Shown here piece after piece: positions 21,481 through 32,211 of a DNA stretch of 64,000 nt. The notes beneath the pieces are model-generated. The model saw only the letters and a program-made list of their open reading frames with translations. It did not search any database and was not told where the DNA came from. The position numbers were made by a program, and so were the translations under genes. Each line of letters starts with the position of its first letter. Position 1 is the first letter of the stretch. The stretch is from Elmis aenea. Lineage: Eukaryota; Arthropoda; Insecta; Coleoptera; Elmidae. The stretch covers positions 51,435,494 through 51,499,493 of the forward strand of contig OX393577.1 in the NCBI GenBank assembly GCA_947652605.1, in the 5' to 3' direction.

Positions 21481-22364
21481 TATTAATTTCTTATATAAAC
21501 ATTTCACTTTAATACCTACGTCACAGTTAACGAAAAATACACTGCAATTTTAATGCAATTTTAAAATTAGTTTATGTTAACTGATTGCAAATTTATATCT
21601 TAGGATTTTTAAAAGAGTTCAAAATAATTTTAATTTTTGTCAGTTGACGTTAAAAACGGTAAATAATTTATAACCATATCTGCATGTCGCTCTGCACATT
21701 TCTCGCTGACTTTCATATTTAATTCCAAAATATGTACGTAGATGTGAGGGGAATCTACGTCATTAATGAATAAGCAAGTTGCACTGCCCTCAAAATATTT
21801 AAAATGCATCCACTCATATGAAAACCTATTAAAACTTCCGGAATTTAAAATTCATACAACGTATTTCATCCCAAGGGACATCTCTGGACATACTGCATGC
21901 ATATGACTTTAGGGTACGTTGGGATAAATGCACCTTCGAAACAGGAGATTTATTTTTTCATACGTGTCAAGCTGGTTCCACATGTTACGCGACTAATTTC
22001 CAGAAATTCTGTTAGCGTTGGAAAATATTAGACGCGAAAAAATGTAAATTATGCGGTGTCAACACGTTTGATAACTCTTTTAAAAAACTGGAATGCAAAT
22101 GGAGGCTAATACATTTTTTAATAAGAGCTAAATTGCTAAACTTTTTTATTACAACGAAATAATTAACTTTTAATTTTGTTTTTTTATTGTCGCTGTATTC
22201 GTACGAGATGGAGACATTTACGTGAAATATTAATCGATAACAATTTTCATATTAAAAGCTTTAATTAAGAATAAGCAACGATAAAATTTTTGAGAGTTGA
22301 GTTGCAATTCAAGGAAATAATTAAAAAAAGCTTTCTATTTTTATATTGGTCACATCTTTCGATT
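21481..22364. other. Unannotated AT-rich sequence
   Basis: Nothing recognised. Confidence 0.35.
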
Positions 22365-22554
22365 TTAACCCTCATCCTACCAAGGTCTTTTTGTAACGTG
22401 TCCTACCAAGGTGTGCCTCAGAGGCACATATCTATTTATACATAATAGTTGATGTAAATAACTGCGAAATGTAATTATTTTACTTCATTGTAGTTTATTT
22501 AGTAAACATACAAACAAAATATGCATATACAGAGAACATTATAAAATATTATAT

Positions 22555-23146
22555 ATATATATTATAATCTAACCCTTTTACCCGAAGGTGTAGGATGTGA
22601 AATCGTATCCTAGTGTTCTTTATTGCTATGGATAGATTTTCTCCACTCTTTTTTATTTCTTGCCATATTCCTTGCCTGTGACATGTTCATCCCTCTTTCT
22701 GTTAGTATTTTTTCACACTATCGTCCCACGTATTCCTAGGTCTTCCTCTGAGTCTCTTCTCATGTCTTCTTGCTTTCCATGTTTGTTAAGCGGGTCTCTC
22801 GTTTCCTAGCCTGATTAGATGTCCAAGCCATTTGAGCTGTCGGTCTTTGATTATTTTTAGTATAGGTTCGACCTTCAATCGTTTTCTTGTATCCGTATTC
22901 CTTATTTTGTCCATTCTGGTGACCCCAGCTACTTTGCGCAGATATTTCATCTCCATGGCCTGTATTTTGCTCTTCGTGGTCGGTGTTAAAACCCAGGTTT
23001 CACATCCGAAAGTGAGTGTTGGTACGAATACAGTTTTGTATACTGTTACTCTAGTCTCCTCTGCAATCTCACTTTTCCCTATGAACGACTTTCTTAGGCT
23101 TAGATGTGTTTTCCAGTCTTGCAATGACTGGTATCCTATGTACAAA
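22555..23146 (-). pseudogene. RTE-like LINE 3' end nested in piggyBac
   Basis: The minus-strand ORF 22786-23145 reads VTVYKTVFVPTLTFGCETWV, IQAMEMKYLRKVAGVTRMDK and LKWLGHLIRLGNERPA. Past it, another frame gives RLRGRPRNTWDDSVKK and the basic tail. This is the C-terminal part of RTE-like LINEs; the reverse transcriptase core is absent because of 5' truncation. Toward 22545 a (TA)n-rich stretch may be the 3' tail. It interrupts the piggyBac transposase and therefore inserted later. Closely similar in layout to the large LINE at 43410-46161. Confidence 0.8.
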
Positions 23147-23705
23147 AAAAAAACCGTTGTGTCATACTATTATCCACGATGCATCATGACAACACTGTTG
23201 ATGTGGAAAATAAAAACAAATCTGAAATAAATACGTACTACAACTCCACAAAAGGTGGAATCGACACTTTTGATCAGATGGCACATGCATATACTGTGAA
23301 ACGAAAAACTAATAAGTGGCCTTTAACTTTTTTTTAAATTATGATCGACGCTTGTGGGATAGCATTGCTAGTTATCGAGAAAAATATCCATCCAGATTGG
23401 AATATTTTCAAGAAACATAAACTTCGGAATATTTTGTTAGGTGAATTAGCAACAGAACTCGTAATAGACCATATTAGAAGGCGAATTCTTAGCGGATTGC
23501 ATAAAAGTCACATTTCTTTGAACCAAACTATACTAAACCAAGCTCCAGAACAGGAAGAATCTGTTCCACAATTTAAAAAAAATAAAGCGCTGTTATATTT
23601 GCCCTTCAAAAAAGAGCAGGATGTCAACACAGTGTTGTGGAACATGTAAACAAACAGTCTGTGGTGGCATCCACTAAAAATACTTACGTGCAAAACCTGT
23701 CAAAA
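23147..23705 (+). pseudogene. piggyBac transposase C-terminal half, frameshifted
   Basis: First frame: VILLSTMHHDNTVDVENKNK, then YYNSTKGGIDTFDQMAHAYT and KRKTNKWPLTFFLN. The second frame (23341-23649) continues MIDACGIALLVIEKN, PDWNIFKKHKLRNILLGELA and PFKKEQDVNTV. A third piece, CGTCKQTVCGG, is part of the cysteine-rich C-terminal finger. [LV]LLS..H.D, GG[IV]D..DQM and the terminal C-rich domain are piggyBac hallmarks; the D in GGIDTFDQ is within the catalytic region. At least two frameshifts (near 23338 and 23640). The N-terminal half was lost or displaced by the LINE insertion. Confidence 0.9.
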
Positions 23706-24092
23706 ACAACAGTAAAATTTATTTTGTAATATTTTTAGTTTTTTAATGTTTTATAATGTTCTCTGTATATTCATATTTTGTTTGTATGTTTACTAAATAA
23801 ACTACAATGAAGTAAAATAATTACATTTCGCAGTTATTTACATCAACTATGTGTATAAATAGATATGTGCCTCTGAGGCACACCTTGGTTGGACGTGTTG
23901 GTAAATCAAGTTTATTATTTTTTTGTAAAAAAGAAAAAGCATTTCTAAATTTATTTGACACCATTATATGTTAAATAGCTGTAATTGAGAATACATAAAA
24001 CCTCTAGTCTATCAACAAGTTAATTTATGAAATACGTACGTTATAAAAATCAAATGTGCCTCAAAAGCACACTCTGGTAGGATGAGGGTTAA

Positions 24093-24330
24093 ACAGGCGA
24101 ACAACATAATATCCGACATAAATAGTTTCAAATGATTGAAAATAGTAATTTTTCGATAACCCTTTTATCACACAATCTGTCTTTAAAAAAACAAACAATA
24201 AGTGCTTTTTGTGCCGTAACTTAACCTAATAAAACAATTAAGTTATGCTGGTGAAATTTGCCTGTAGGAAGTATTTCTTAATGCTTTCCTTTATATCTTA
24301 TACCGAGGCTTAAGATATTTATGTATTTAG
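24093..24330. other. Short unannotated sequence
   Basis: Possibly the 3' UTR of the adjacent minus-strand Jockey copy; no tail could be fixed. Confidence 0.3.
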
Positions 24331-25160
24331 TTATTGTTTTATACCAAGCCACTGATTAAAACGAGTTGTTAGGTCTGACGGTTTGAACCTCTTTATTCGT
24401 CTTGTTGCTTCTTCTGGTATCATCAGGTTTTGCGCCAAATTGTTCGGGTGTGTTTTTAGTCGTTCGCGATACGTAACACTGAACTTTTTGTTTTCTTCTT
24501 TAACAAGACGCACTCCAAGATCACTATGGATTATTTTGTTGGTAACGTACCATGGCGCATTCACTATTATACGCAGCACTATATTTTTATACCTTTGTAT
24601 GATGTTAATGTTTGAAATGCTAGCTAAACCGCAAAGCTGTAAACCATACGACCATCTGGGGTTTATGGTACATTTTTAGATTAAAAGCTTGTTTTCTTGC
24701 GTTAGCTCTGACTGTCTGCCTAACATCCAGCATAACTGACTGAGTCTGATGCCCATTTGTTTTCGATTGGTAAAAATATGCTTTTACCACGTCAACCTAC
24801 GGTAGAGGTCCATACCTAAATATTTTGCCTGATCGCAGTGGGCGAGTTGTTTTTCATTTAGAGACACTGGTGGACAATTTTTCCTCCTCATAGTAAATGT
24901 TACTTGTGCTATTTGCTTTCATTCTCCAGTCTTTAAGCCACATTTGTATTTTGTCCAGGTTGATTTGCAGGTTTCTTGGAGCTGCTTTAGGTTCGTGGTG
25001 AGTTAGTTGCCGATAGAACTCTGTCATCAGCGTATCTGGCTACACATGTCTTCTAGGTTGTCGGAAGATCCGCTGTATACGGCAAGTATAGTACTGGCCC
25101 CTAAATGCTCCCTTGAGGCACCCTTGCCAGTATGGGTTGTATTTCGGTATAAAATTCATT
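24331..25160 (-). pseudogene. Jockey reverse transcriptase, 3' half, dead
   Basis: Reading the minus strand from 25160: RVPQGSI, stop, GPVLYLPYTADLPTT (B block of the palm), RYADDRVLSATN (catalytic YADD), LQINLDKIQMWLKDWRMKAN, QAKYLGMDLYRRLTW, and then the intact ORF 24331-24579 with IVNAPWYVTNKIIHSDLGV and RIKRFKPSDLTTRFNQW before the stop. Order and spacing match the C-terminal half of Jockey ORF2. Stops and shifts in the palm region kill it. It is the same family as the plus-strand relic at 19921-21205. Confidence 0.9.
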
Positions 25161-25792
25161 TTGCCCGACTGTGAAGTGTCTTTCATTTAAGGATGATTTA
25201 GCAGAAAATTGTAATTTAAAACTACTTTCGTTTCCCATCAACTGTATATCACAAAAGTCCGGTTGCACAATTCTGAGTTAAAGTTAACAGAGCTGTCAAA
25301 TATCGTTTCCATAACAATTGCTTAGTTACCGAAAATTACTCATTTGTTACATTTTGGTGTAGTTTTGCACAAACGGGCTTTAATGTTGTACAATTTTGAG
25401 TGCATTAAAATTACTTTTAAGACATTCTCATTTAAATTCTGTTTTTTAAGAAGTTTAAAGCCTGCTTTCTTGAAGCATTTCGTATAGCTTGTTAACATCT
25501 TGAAGTTTGCACTCAATTTTTGGTATTAAATCAAGGCTAACCTCAAAAAACTAAGTGAAGCTCGTAATGTTACCAAGCATTTTTTGCACGAATCCATGTG
25601 AAAATTAAGACAGACGAGTGATCCATCTCAATCTAATTCCCATATGCTTTATCCAGTATAAGCAAAATTTGAACGTTTCAATTGTTAAAGAATATCGAAA
25701 TGGTGTGTAATTTAAAGATTGGCTCGTTGCCGACGATGAAACTTGTTCTGGCGGATTTTGTTCAAATTTGCATATTTTCAACATATTATTAC
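25161..25792. other. Unannotated sequence
   Basis: No recognised coding or repeat feature. The minus-strand frame 25605-25841 is not a family I know and runs into the next element. Confidence 0.3.
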
Positions 25793-25796
25793 TTAA

Positions 25797-26190
25797 CACG
25801 TTAAGCGCCACCATGTTAAAAAAAGGTGTTTTTTTGGCCACCTTTTTTTTTAAATTTACGTTTCCTAATTGCCCTTAAGTAATACAAAAAAATTGCACAA
25901 CAAAATAATGACATTTTAAGTTTTTAATTTTTTTTTGTGTGAATAAATTTGCATCATAAAACTTTTTTTTTTTTTTAATATTAATGTGGGTACAAAATTG
26001 TGACTACCAAGGTTTTCTGGTCCAGCGGGCCATCCTTAAACCTTTTCTGGTATAGTTATATGTAATACGTGTATGTTTAAGAATACAGGCAGCCGAATCT
26101 AAATGGAGGCTGTTGTATCCAAATGGATACAGGTGGCCCATTTGGCAAAAACTATTTGTATCCATATGGATACAAATGGCGCTTAACGTG
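25797..26190. mobile_element. piggyBac-type miniature (394 bp)
   Basis: TTAA at 25793-25796 and 26191-26194, inverted ends CACGTTAAGCGCCA. The right part holds a perfect 22-bp palindrome at 26155-26176 built on GTATCCATATGGATAC, and a near copy TGTATCCAAATGGATACA near 26113. No coding sequence. The TTAA target and CAC end point to piggyBac mobilisation. Confidence 0.8.
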
Positions 26191-26340
26191 TTAAATACAA
26201 ACTGATGTATTACAAACATGAAGAAATACCCTGCTGACGAAGAAGCAATAGTATTGAAACTGGTACAGCTATAGATATTTCTTAAAAACCGATTCTTCTT
26301 AGACATACGATAAGCGATTTCTTAACTAACTTTATATGTA

Positions 26341-26890
26341 CAGAGTGTCCCAGGAAGAAGTACCCAGCACTTAATGTCTTTACTGTAAGAGATAAGGTTA
26401 TTACAAAATATGTGGAGGGTTGCAATATTTTTTTTAAATACTTCATTAAATTTTTAATGTATTCATTTGTATTTTGGGATATTTGATTTTAAAATTATGT
26501 TTTTCACTTTATTTTTTTCTTTTAAATTACCCATCATATGTTAAAGACTTTATTTGAAAATCTTGATATTTCCTTTCATTAGGTACGTAATATAACTATG
26601 TTTTGCCAGAAACGTTTTAGGTAATAAATCGGACATCAATTAAAGTGTCCTGTAAAAAAAAGAAAGTAAAAACAAGTATTTAAAAGTCTGCCATTAAATG
26701 TTATTGAAAACAATAATGTAGGGAGATAAATAAAATTAATTTGAAAATCTCAAAAAAAAATGAATGTGTAAAATCTAAAAACACATTTATTGGCCATTTT
26801 GGCCCTCCAAATATTGTTTAATAAACACCAAGGCTTTTTCTTTTAAAATAAAGTAGTTACCAGGCAGGAAAGTATTACTTGGACACCCTG
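26341..26890. mobile_element. CAGGGTG-type element (550 bp)
   Basis: Ends CAGAGTGTCCCAGGAAG and GGACACCCTG, with TA before the left end. Only the outer parts are visibly inverted (the GTACC block near 26365 also has an inverse, GGTAACTAC, at 26850). Non-coding. Confidence 0.6.
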
Positions 26891-27460
26891 TTTATTTAAA
26901 TTTTTATATTAAATTAATTAACCATTCAATAAACAATCTGATATTATAAATATTTCTTAAAAATATAATTGTTTTATAGCACTGTCTTATCTAAAATGTA
27001 ACAGAAAGCATGCTTATAGTCACTGCAAACTATTAAAAGCAAGTCATTCCCTTCTTAAATAATTCATTCAAAAGTTGTAACTTTTACTTTCAAATCATGA
27101 TTCTTGCATTTTCTGTGACTAAAGGCGTTTTCACACCAGCTTTAATATTTTAAGCTAACAATATTAGTGATCTAGGCTAGGCAGTAACGTTGGCAAAATT
27201 ATTTATGTGGAATGTTTGAAATACAATTTTTTCTGTAATAAACACCAATAAGTACAATACAAACGTCTTTAAAACCATTAAATATTATTACTCTTTTACA
27301 TGTGAAGCTTGCATTTTATAACCTGTGTGTCCTTTAATAATCAAAGTATGAATATTTGACATCGATGACAATTACTTAAAAGTACAGCTACTGTATTAAA
27401 AACTGGTCAAAGCTTCTTTTTAAATCGACCGTAGTACCACTCTGCTATAGAAAGTTATAA
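26891..27460. other. Unannotated AT-rich sequence
   Basis: Nothing recognised. Confidence 0.35.
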
Positions 27461-28153
27461 GGTTCGTTCCAGCAGTGCATTTTGTACTAGTTCACGTACT
27501 GATACATGAGCATGCATCAACTATGGACTAGTAATTGAATTAATCCAAGTTAGCCGCTGCTTTGGCGCGTTAACGACATGCCTAACTGTAAATGACATTT
27601 GTGTCTATTTCGTTCATAAAAATTAATGTAGGCATCGCAAGTGTAAACATCTAAAGAAAGCAGTACTAACACAACAATGGGTAGGATTGAGCGTGCGATG
27701 CATAACTAGAGGTCTTTCAAGATAAACTGAACCGCGAAATGCGAAAAGAGAAGGGATGATGTTTGAAATGTAGACCTTTCTAAAAACGTTATATTATTAT
27801 AGGTTATAACCCCGTTGTTAAAATAGACGTATGTTTTTAGGTGGCGCAGTAATTAACGCTTTAGACGAGTTTTGGTTTCAGCATCACAGTTCAGCAGTTT
27901 ATCTTGAAAGACCTCTATTTATGCATCGCACGCTCAATCGCATGCGTGTAAAAATTCAGCGATAGTTCTTGTCTTCGTTTATTTACTGTTTTTATCGTTC
28001 ACAAACTAGTTTATCAATTAATCAGATAAATGCTGGAAGAGCCGACTAACCGGCCGATGATCTATCAGACGTTGATGAAACGCTACCTATATCCTGCACA
28101 CACTGATCGTTAATCGAATCGGATCGTACATAGACACCATGCTGGAACAAACC
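27461..28153. mobile_element. Inverted-repeat element with internal palindrome, copy 1
   Basis: Ends GGTTCGTTCCAGCA and TGCTGGAACAAACC. The interior is shared with 50422-50901 (GCCTAACTGTAAATGACATT, GTAAACATCT). A second inverted repeat of ~45 bp lies inside: GAGCGTGCGATGCATAA with GAGGTCTTTCAAGATAAACT at 27690-27735 is mirrored at 27895-27945. That looks like a separate foldback insertion, since copy 2 lacks it. Superfamily unassigned. Confidence 0.65.
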
Positions 28154-28836
28154 TATTATTTACAAATCTTAAATATTTTGCACTCATTAAATTCTTTTTC
28201 CCATAGCCAAAAATGAAATGGAACAAAAACTGCAATTTTTAACATAAAATAATGTACAGATTATTCCAGCTATTGTGAACAGCATGAGGAGGTCGTCATC
28301 GGTAAAAGATACGGAATTGGTTAGATACCTCAAAGTTATCTTTCATTTAAGAGCAAACATTCTATGAAAATATATCTTTAAAAAAATTTATAGCTTTAGC
28401 GCTTTTCATAAAATACTAAAGCTAGTTTATTTATGCGTAGTTTTGTTTTGTTTATCAATTGCCATTTTAATAAAACTTAATAAATATAATAGATAATATT
28501 GTACTTATTCTTAAAGATAAACCTAACAACCTATACATCAATAAAACGGGAAAAAATCTCTTTTTAAAGGTGCCACCGCCAACTACAACCCGTATTTAGA
28601 AAATGAAAGTTGATGTTAAAATAACAAAAACAAATGAAGATAGGTAAAATTTATTAACAAATTTTAAATGTACGCAAAAAAGTGTTCACATAATGTCGAA
28701 AACCATTTTGAATATGAGTTTAAATAAACAAGTTAGAAGCAAAATTCGAAAACGTCATATTTTTGTTTTTTATGAACTGCGCTAAAACTATTGATTTTTT
28801 TAAAATGTTTGTTCATCTAACAGTTGCTCTTAAACA
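28154..28836. other. Unannotated AT-rich sequence
   Basis: No gene or repeat recognised. Confidence 0.35.
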
Positions 28837-29031
28837 GGTCGGCCACGAATTCGTCCCCAGCTACCTGGATCCCTTTAATCCCACACACGAATTCGTTCCC
28901 GGCCAAAGGATTAGGCCTAATGACTTATTTATCACTAGTTTACTAGTTAATCATGTCTATACTAATAAACGGTGGTTTCTTCGTTTTCAATGTAACTTTC
29001 GTTTTCATTTATCTGTAAAACCTGGTTGAAA

Positions 29032-29290
29032 ATGGATGTGAAAAAGTATTTAACTGAACGTGGCCAAGAGGCATTAATTGTGGATTGCAACAAATTCACC
29101 AAGCACTAACTTTTGCAAAGAGGCGAAATATCTTGGAGATGCTGTGTGAGAAGCTGCCAAGCAAAAGTGTTTACGATTGGTGAAGAATTCACCATAATCA
29201 GAAAGGTCGCAGTAACGCCGCAAAGCGGAAAGCTAACAAGAAACCAGGCGAGAAACCTTCAAAAATAATACATTTGGAAACAGTGAACCA
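29032..29290 (+). pseudogene. FLYWCH-type zinc-finger relic
   Basis: Starting at ATG 29032, the frame MDVKKYLTERGQEALIVDCN reaches a stop after KFTKH. The next frame gives LLQRGEISWRCCVRSCQAKV and FTIGEE, and a third frame gives FHHNQKG. Placed in order this is the FLYWCH pattern: RG...L..D...[FY]......WRC....C.A......H.[HN]. FLYWCH fingers bind DNA and in insects often accompany Mutator-like transposases. Two frameshifts, and no MULE catalytic domain follows because the mariner interrupts at 29346. The assignment rests on pattern reading only. Confidence 0.55.
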
Positions 29291-29346
29291 CAAAAAAGAA
29301 TGTAGCTATATCTGTAAGATATATGAATTATATTAGAAACAATATA

Positions 29347-30544
29347 CGAGGCACGTCCAGAAAGTAAGTGTACTAGGGCCCACACGGGCAGAGAGAGATT
29401 TTGTTTTGCTATGTTGGCCACACAGCAACGTTTCCCGTGAACGATGTCGATAAAATCTGCCGCCAAGTGCGAGATTCGCAGCGTTATCCGTTATCTCGTT
29501 GTGAAGGGAAAATATCCGTCTGAAGTTTTTAACGAGATCAAATCGGTTTATGGCGAAGGAGTTATGAATCGTACGAGTGTCTTTAAATGGTGTCGTGAAT
29601 TTAAAAACGGTCGTACTGATGTGCACGACGAGCATAGGAGTGGAAGACCGTCGATTTTGACTGATTCGCTTGTTGAAAAAATTGAGGAAGCTGTTCGTGG
29701 CGACCGCAGATTGACATTGGATGAACTTTCGGTGATGTTTCCACAAATCTCCAGTTCTCTGCTGCACGAAACAATCACAGAAACACTCGGATATCATAAA
29801 CTGTGTGCAAGGTGGGTCCCAAAACAGCTGACAGAGCAGCACAAATTGAATCGAGTGGCAACCTCCAAAGAGTTTTTGCAGCGTTATGAACTTGAAGGTG
29901 ATGATTTTCTGCACTCTATTGTTACAGGGGATGAAACTTGGGTTGCCCACTATGCCCCTGAAACCAAGCCAAAAAATTCAAAACCACGATTTCTGCCAAA
30001 AAAATCATGGCATCCGTGTTTTGGGACCACAAAGGGATCATTTTGATCGAATTTTTACCTCAGGGTGAAACCATCAATGCTTCTAGGTATTGTGAGACCT
30101 TAACAAAATTGAGAAGGGCAATTCAGAACAAGAGAAGGGGACTGCTGCAGAAGGGAGTCTGCCTTCTGCACGACAATGCCAGACCCCACACGGCCAACGC
30201 AACAAAGCAACTTTTGGTGTCGTTCGGATGGGATGTTTTGAACCACCCCGCGCATTACCCTGACCTGGCGCCTTCAGATTATCATCTGTTCACCTCCCTG
30301 AAGATGCACATGGGTGGGAAAAAATTTTCAACTGACGAGGAAGTGAAGGGGGGGTGAACCAGTGGGCAAAGGAGGTGGCAGCAGAGTTCTTTGACCTCGT
30401 CTCACTACATGCATCGAGAGGGATGGCGACTACGTGGAAAAATAGTTTCCATATGTTCTGATGTAACCATGTAAAAGTTTTTTTTTTAATAAATTTGTTA
30501 AAACCTATAAAAATCTAGTACACTTACTTTCTGGACGTGCCTCG
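29347..30544 (+). mobile_element. Mariner element, nearly intact
   Basis: Terminal inverted repeats of 30 bp are identical at 29347-29376 and 30515-30544, starting CGAGGCACGTCCAGAAAGTA. TA lies on each side (29345-29346 and 30545-30546). Length 1198 bp, normal for mariner. Perfect ends and a transposase with only two homopolymer frameshifts suggest a recent insertion. Confidence 0.95.
29444..30461 (+). pseudogene. Mariner transposase (DD34D), two frameshifts
   Basis: Cut-and-paste transposase of the mariner family. The ATG at 29444 lies ~70 bp inside the left terminal repeat. Piece 1 (29444-29990): an N-terminal HTH pair (IRSVIRYLVVKGKYPSEVFN; TSVFKWCREFKNGRTDVHDE; RSGRPSIL), then VTGDETWVAHYAPETK, which has the first catalytic D. 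Piece 2 in the next frame (30007-30357): LLHDNARPHTAN (second D) and HPAHYPDLAPSDYHLF (third D, the DD34D pattern). Piece 3: VNQWAKEVAAEFFDLVSLHA and SFHMF, stop at 30459-30461. The shifts fall in an A-run (about 29997-30005) and a G-run (30348-30354). About 339 residues overall, normal length. All three acids remain. Confidence 0.93.
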
Positions 30545-30688
30545 TATACAGAAGAAGACGCAAGCGCGAAGCAAACGTGTTTATAGAGGGATTACCTGGG
30601 ACGAATTCATGTGACCCTTCGCAGGTAGACGTAGCAGCTTAAGGATTACGGCTTATCTTGGGGACGAATTCGTGCACGCCCTTTAAAC

Positions 30689-32203
30689 CAGGGATGGAAA
30701 ACGTAACGTAGCGATACCCGATAACGTTATAATAACGATTCAACTATAGTTTTTTATACAATAACGTAACGATATTTTTATAACGTTATATAACGTTATA
30801 ATAACCGATAACGTTTCATTAAAAGTTATTTTGTATCGTTATTCTCTATAAATTAATTCTTTATATGGCGATCTTTTTATTTTCCGAAGATGTAATATTT
30901 TGTCTATATTTTAGAAATTAAAATGAAAATAAAATATTTCAAAGTAATTTTTTATTATTTTTTAAATTTACATTTACAGATCCCAAAAATAATTTCAAAG
31001 TTACAAATAAAAATTATTTTTATACAGCATGTTTCTTAAATAATGCGAAAAAAATCGGGAGGTGATTCCTTATCGAAAATGAAGAGAGGTCTTTCATATA
31101 CTTCTTTTTTTCTTTAGGGCCTTCTTTCGGAGTTACACCCCCCTAAAGGGGAGCGGTAAAATTAGGTTTTTATTTTATTTCTCAAATTTGGATAATAGGT
31201 ATGTAGGAGAATGATAGATATTAGGTAGATGTTTTATACTTATTAAAAGGTTTCCCACAGTAATATTTTTAATCATCTTCCACCTTCACAGGGGGCTGAA
31301 AAGTGCGACCCCTGTTGGTTTTTTTATCAGAACTTTTTGTTGGGTTGAAATCTAGCAATTTTTTTTTTTTTGAAAACTTGATTTATTTAGAAGTTCTTTT
31401 AATTCTTTAACTTTTCTCGTTAAACCTACAGTTTTTGAGTAAAAATTATATGAATGAACATGAACCATCATATATTCCAATATAAAACAATTCATTTTGG
31501 TGGTATCATGGTTTGTTTATGTTCATATTGGGTAGAAGTGACGGGTGTAATTTATTTTGACGTTTACGCGGCGACAACGCTAAAACGCCCGCCAATTCTA
31601 CCCAATATGAACATAAACATAATATTCACTCATTTAATTTTTTACTCAAAACTGTAGGATTTACGAGAAAAACTAAAAAATAAAAAGAGGTTCTAAATAA
31701 ATCAAACTTACAAAAACAAAAGTTTTAATTGCAAAATTTCAACTCACCAAAAGGTTCTGAATAAAAAACCAACAGGGGTCGCACTTTTCAGCGCGCTGTG
31801 AAGGTGGAAGATAATTAAAAATATTACTATGGAAACCTTTTAATAAGTATAAAACATCTACCAAATATCATTCTCCTACATAATATCTAAATTGGAGAAA
31901 TAAAATAAAAACCTAATTTTACCGCTTCCCTTTAGGAGGGTGTAACTCCGAAAGGAGACGTCTAAGAAAAAAAAAATTATACAAAAGACCCCAATTAATT
32001 TTCGATAAGGAATTACCTACTGAGTTTTTTATTTAAGAAACACCCTGTATATCATAATTTATGTAACGTTATATAACGTTATATAGCGTTATATAACGTA
32101 ACAATTCATTTTTTTAATGTTATTTATAACGTTATGTAACAAAAACAAATAAAAAATAACGTTATTCAATAACGTAACGATTTAAAACGTTATTCCATCC
32201 CTG
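30689..32203. mobile_element. hAT element copy 2 carrying a palindromic element
   Basis: Ends CAGGGATGG and CCATCCCTG with an exact 8-bp duplication CTTTAAAC (30681-30688 and 32204-32211). Same composite as 15779-17261 but in opposite orientation, including the nested palindrome at the same site. Subterminal DNA is dense in ATAACGTTAT words. It inserted at the right border of the MULE-like element. No transposase gene. Confidence 0.9.
31025..32047. mobile_element. Palindromic CAGGGTG element inside hAT copy 2
   Basis: Arms mirror each other: CAGCATGTTTCTTAAATAAT at left, inverse ending CACCCTG at 32047; GTGCGACCCCTGTTGG near 31305 and CCAACAGGGGTCGCAC near 31770. It matches the element at 15925-16922 base by base over long stretches. 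The small frame 31454-31657 lies in its loop and is not credible. Confidence 0.85.
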
Positions 32204-32211
32204 CTTTAAAC

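Larger units (their letters stand above)
22369..24088 (+). mobile_element. piggyBac element with transposase 3' half
   Basis: TTAA at 22365-22368 and 24089-24092 flank inverted CCCTCATCCTACCA ends. Subterminal arms at 22406-22550 and 23730-23895 are inverted copies, each with the palindromic GTGCCTCAGAGGCAC. The transposase C-terminal half lies at 23147-23705 and a foreign LINE fragment at 22555-23146. The N-terminal half is missing, so the copy is dead. Confidence 0.9.
28837..30680 (+). mobile_element. MULE-like element with FLYWCH relic, split by mariner
   Basis: Both ends carry CACGAATTCGTCCCCA within 25 bp of the terminus, and a second CGAATTCGT-type box ~35-70 bp further in, inverted on the two sides. 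Outside, TCTTAAACA (28828-28836) matches CTTTAAACA on the right, once the adjacent hAT is removed, at 7 of 9. A 9-bp duplication fits Mutator-like elements. The interior has a FLYWCH-finger relic (29032-29280). The mariner at 29347-30544 interrupts it. Confidence 0.55.

Noticed and set aside
22832..23230. 132-codon plus-strand ORF
   Set aside because: Antisense to the nested LINE C-terminus; no family resemblance.
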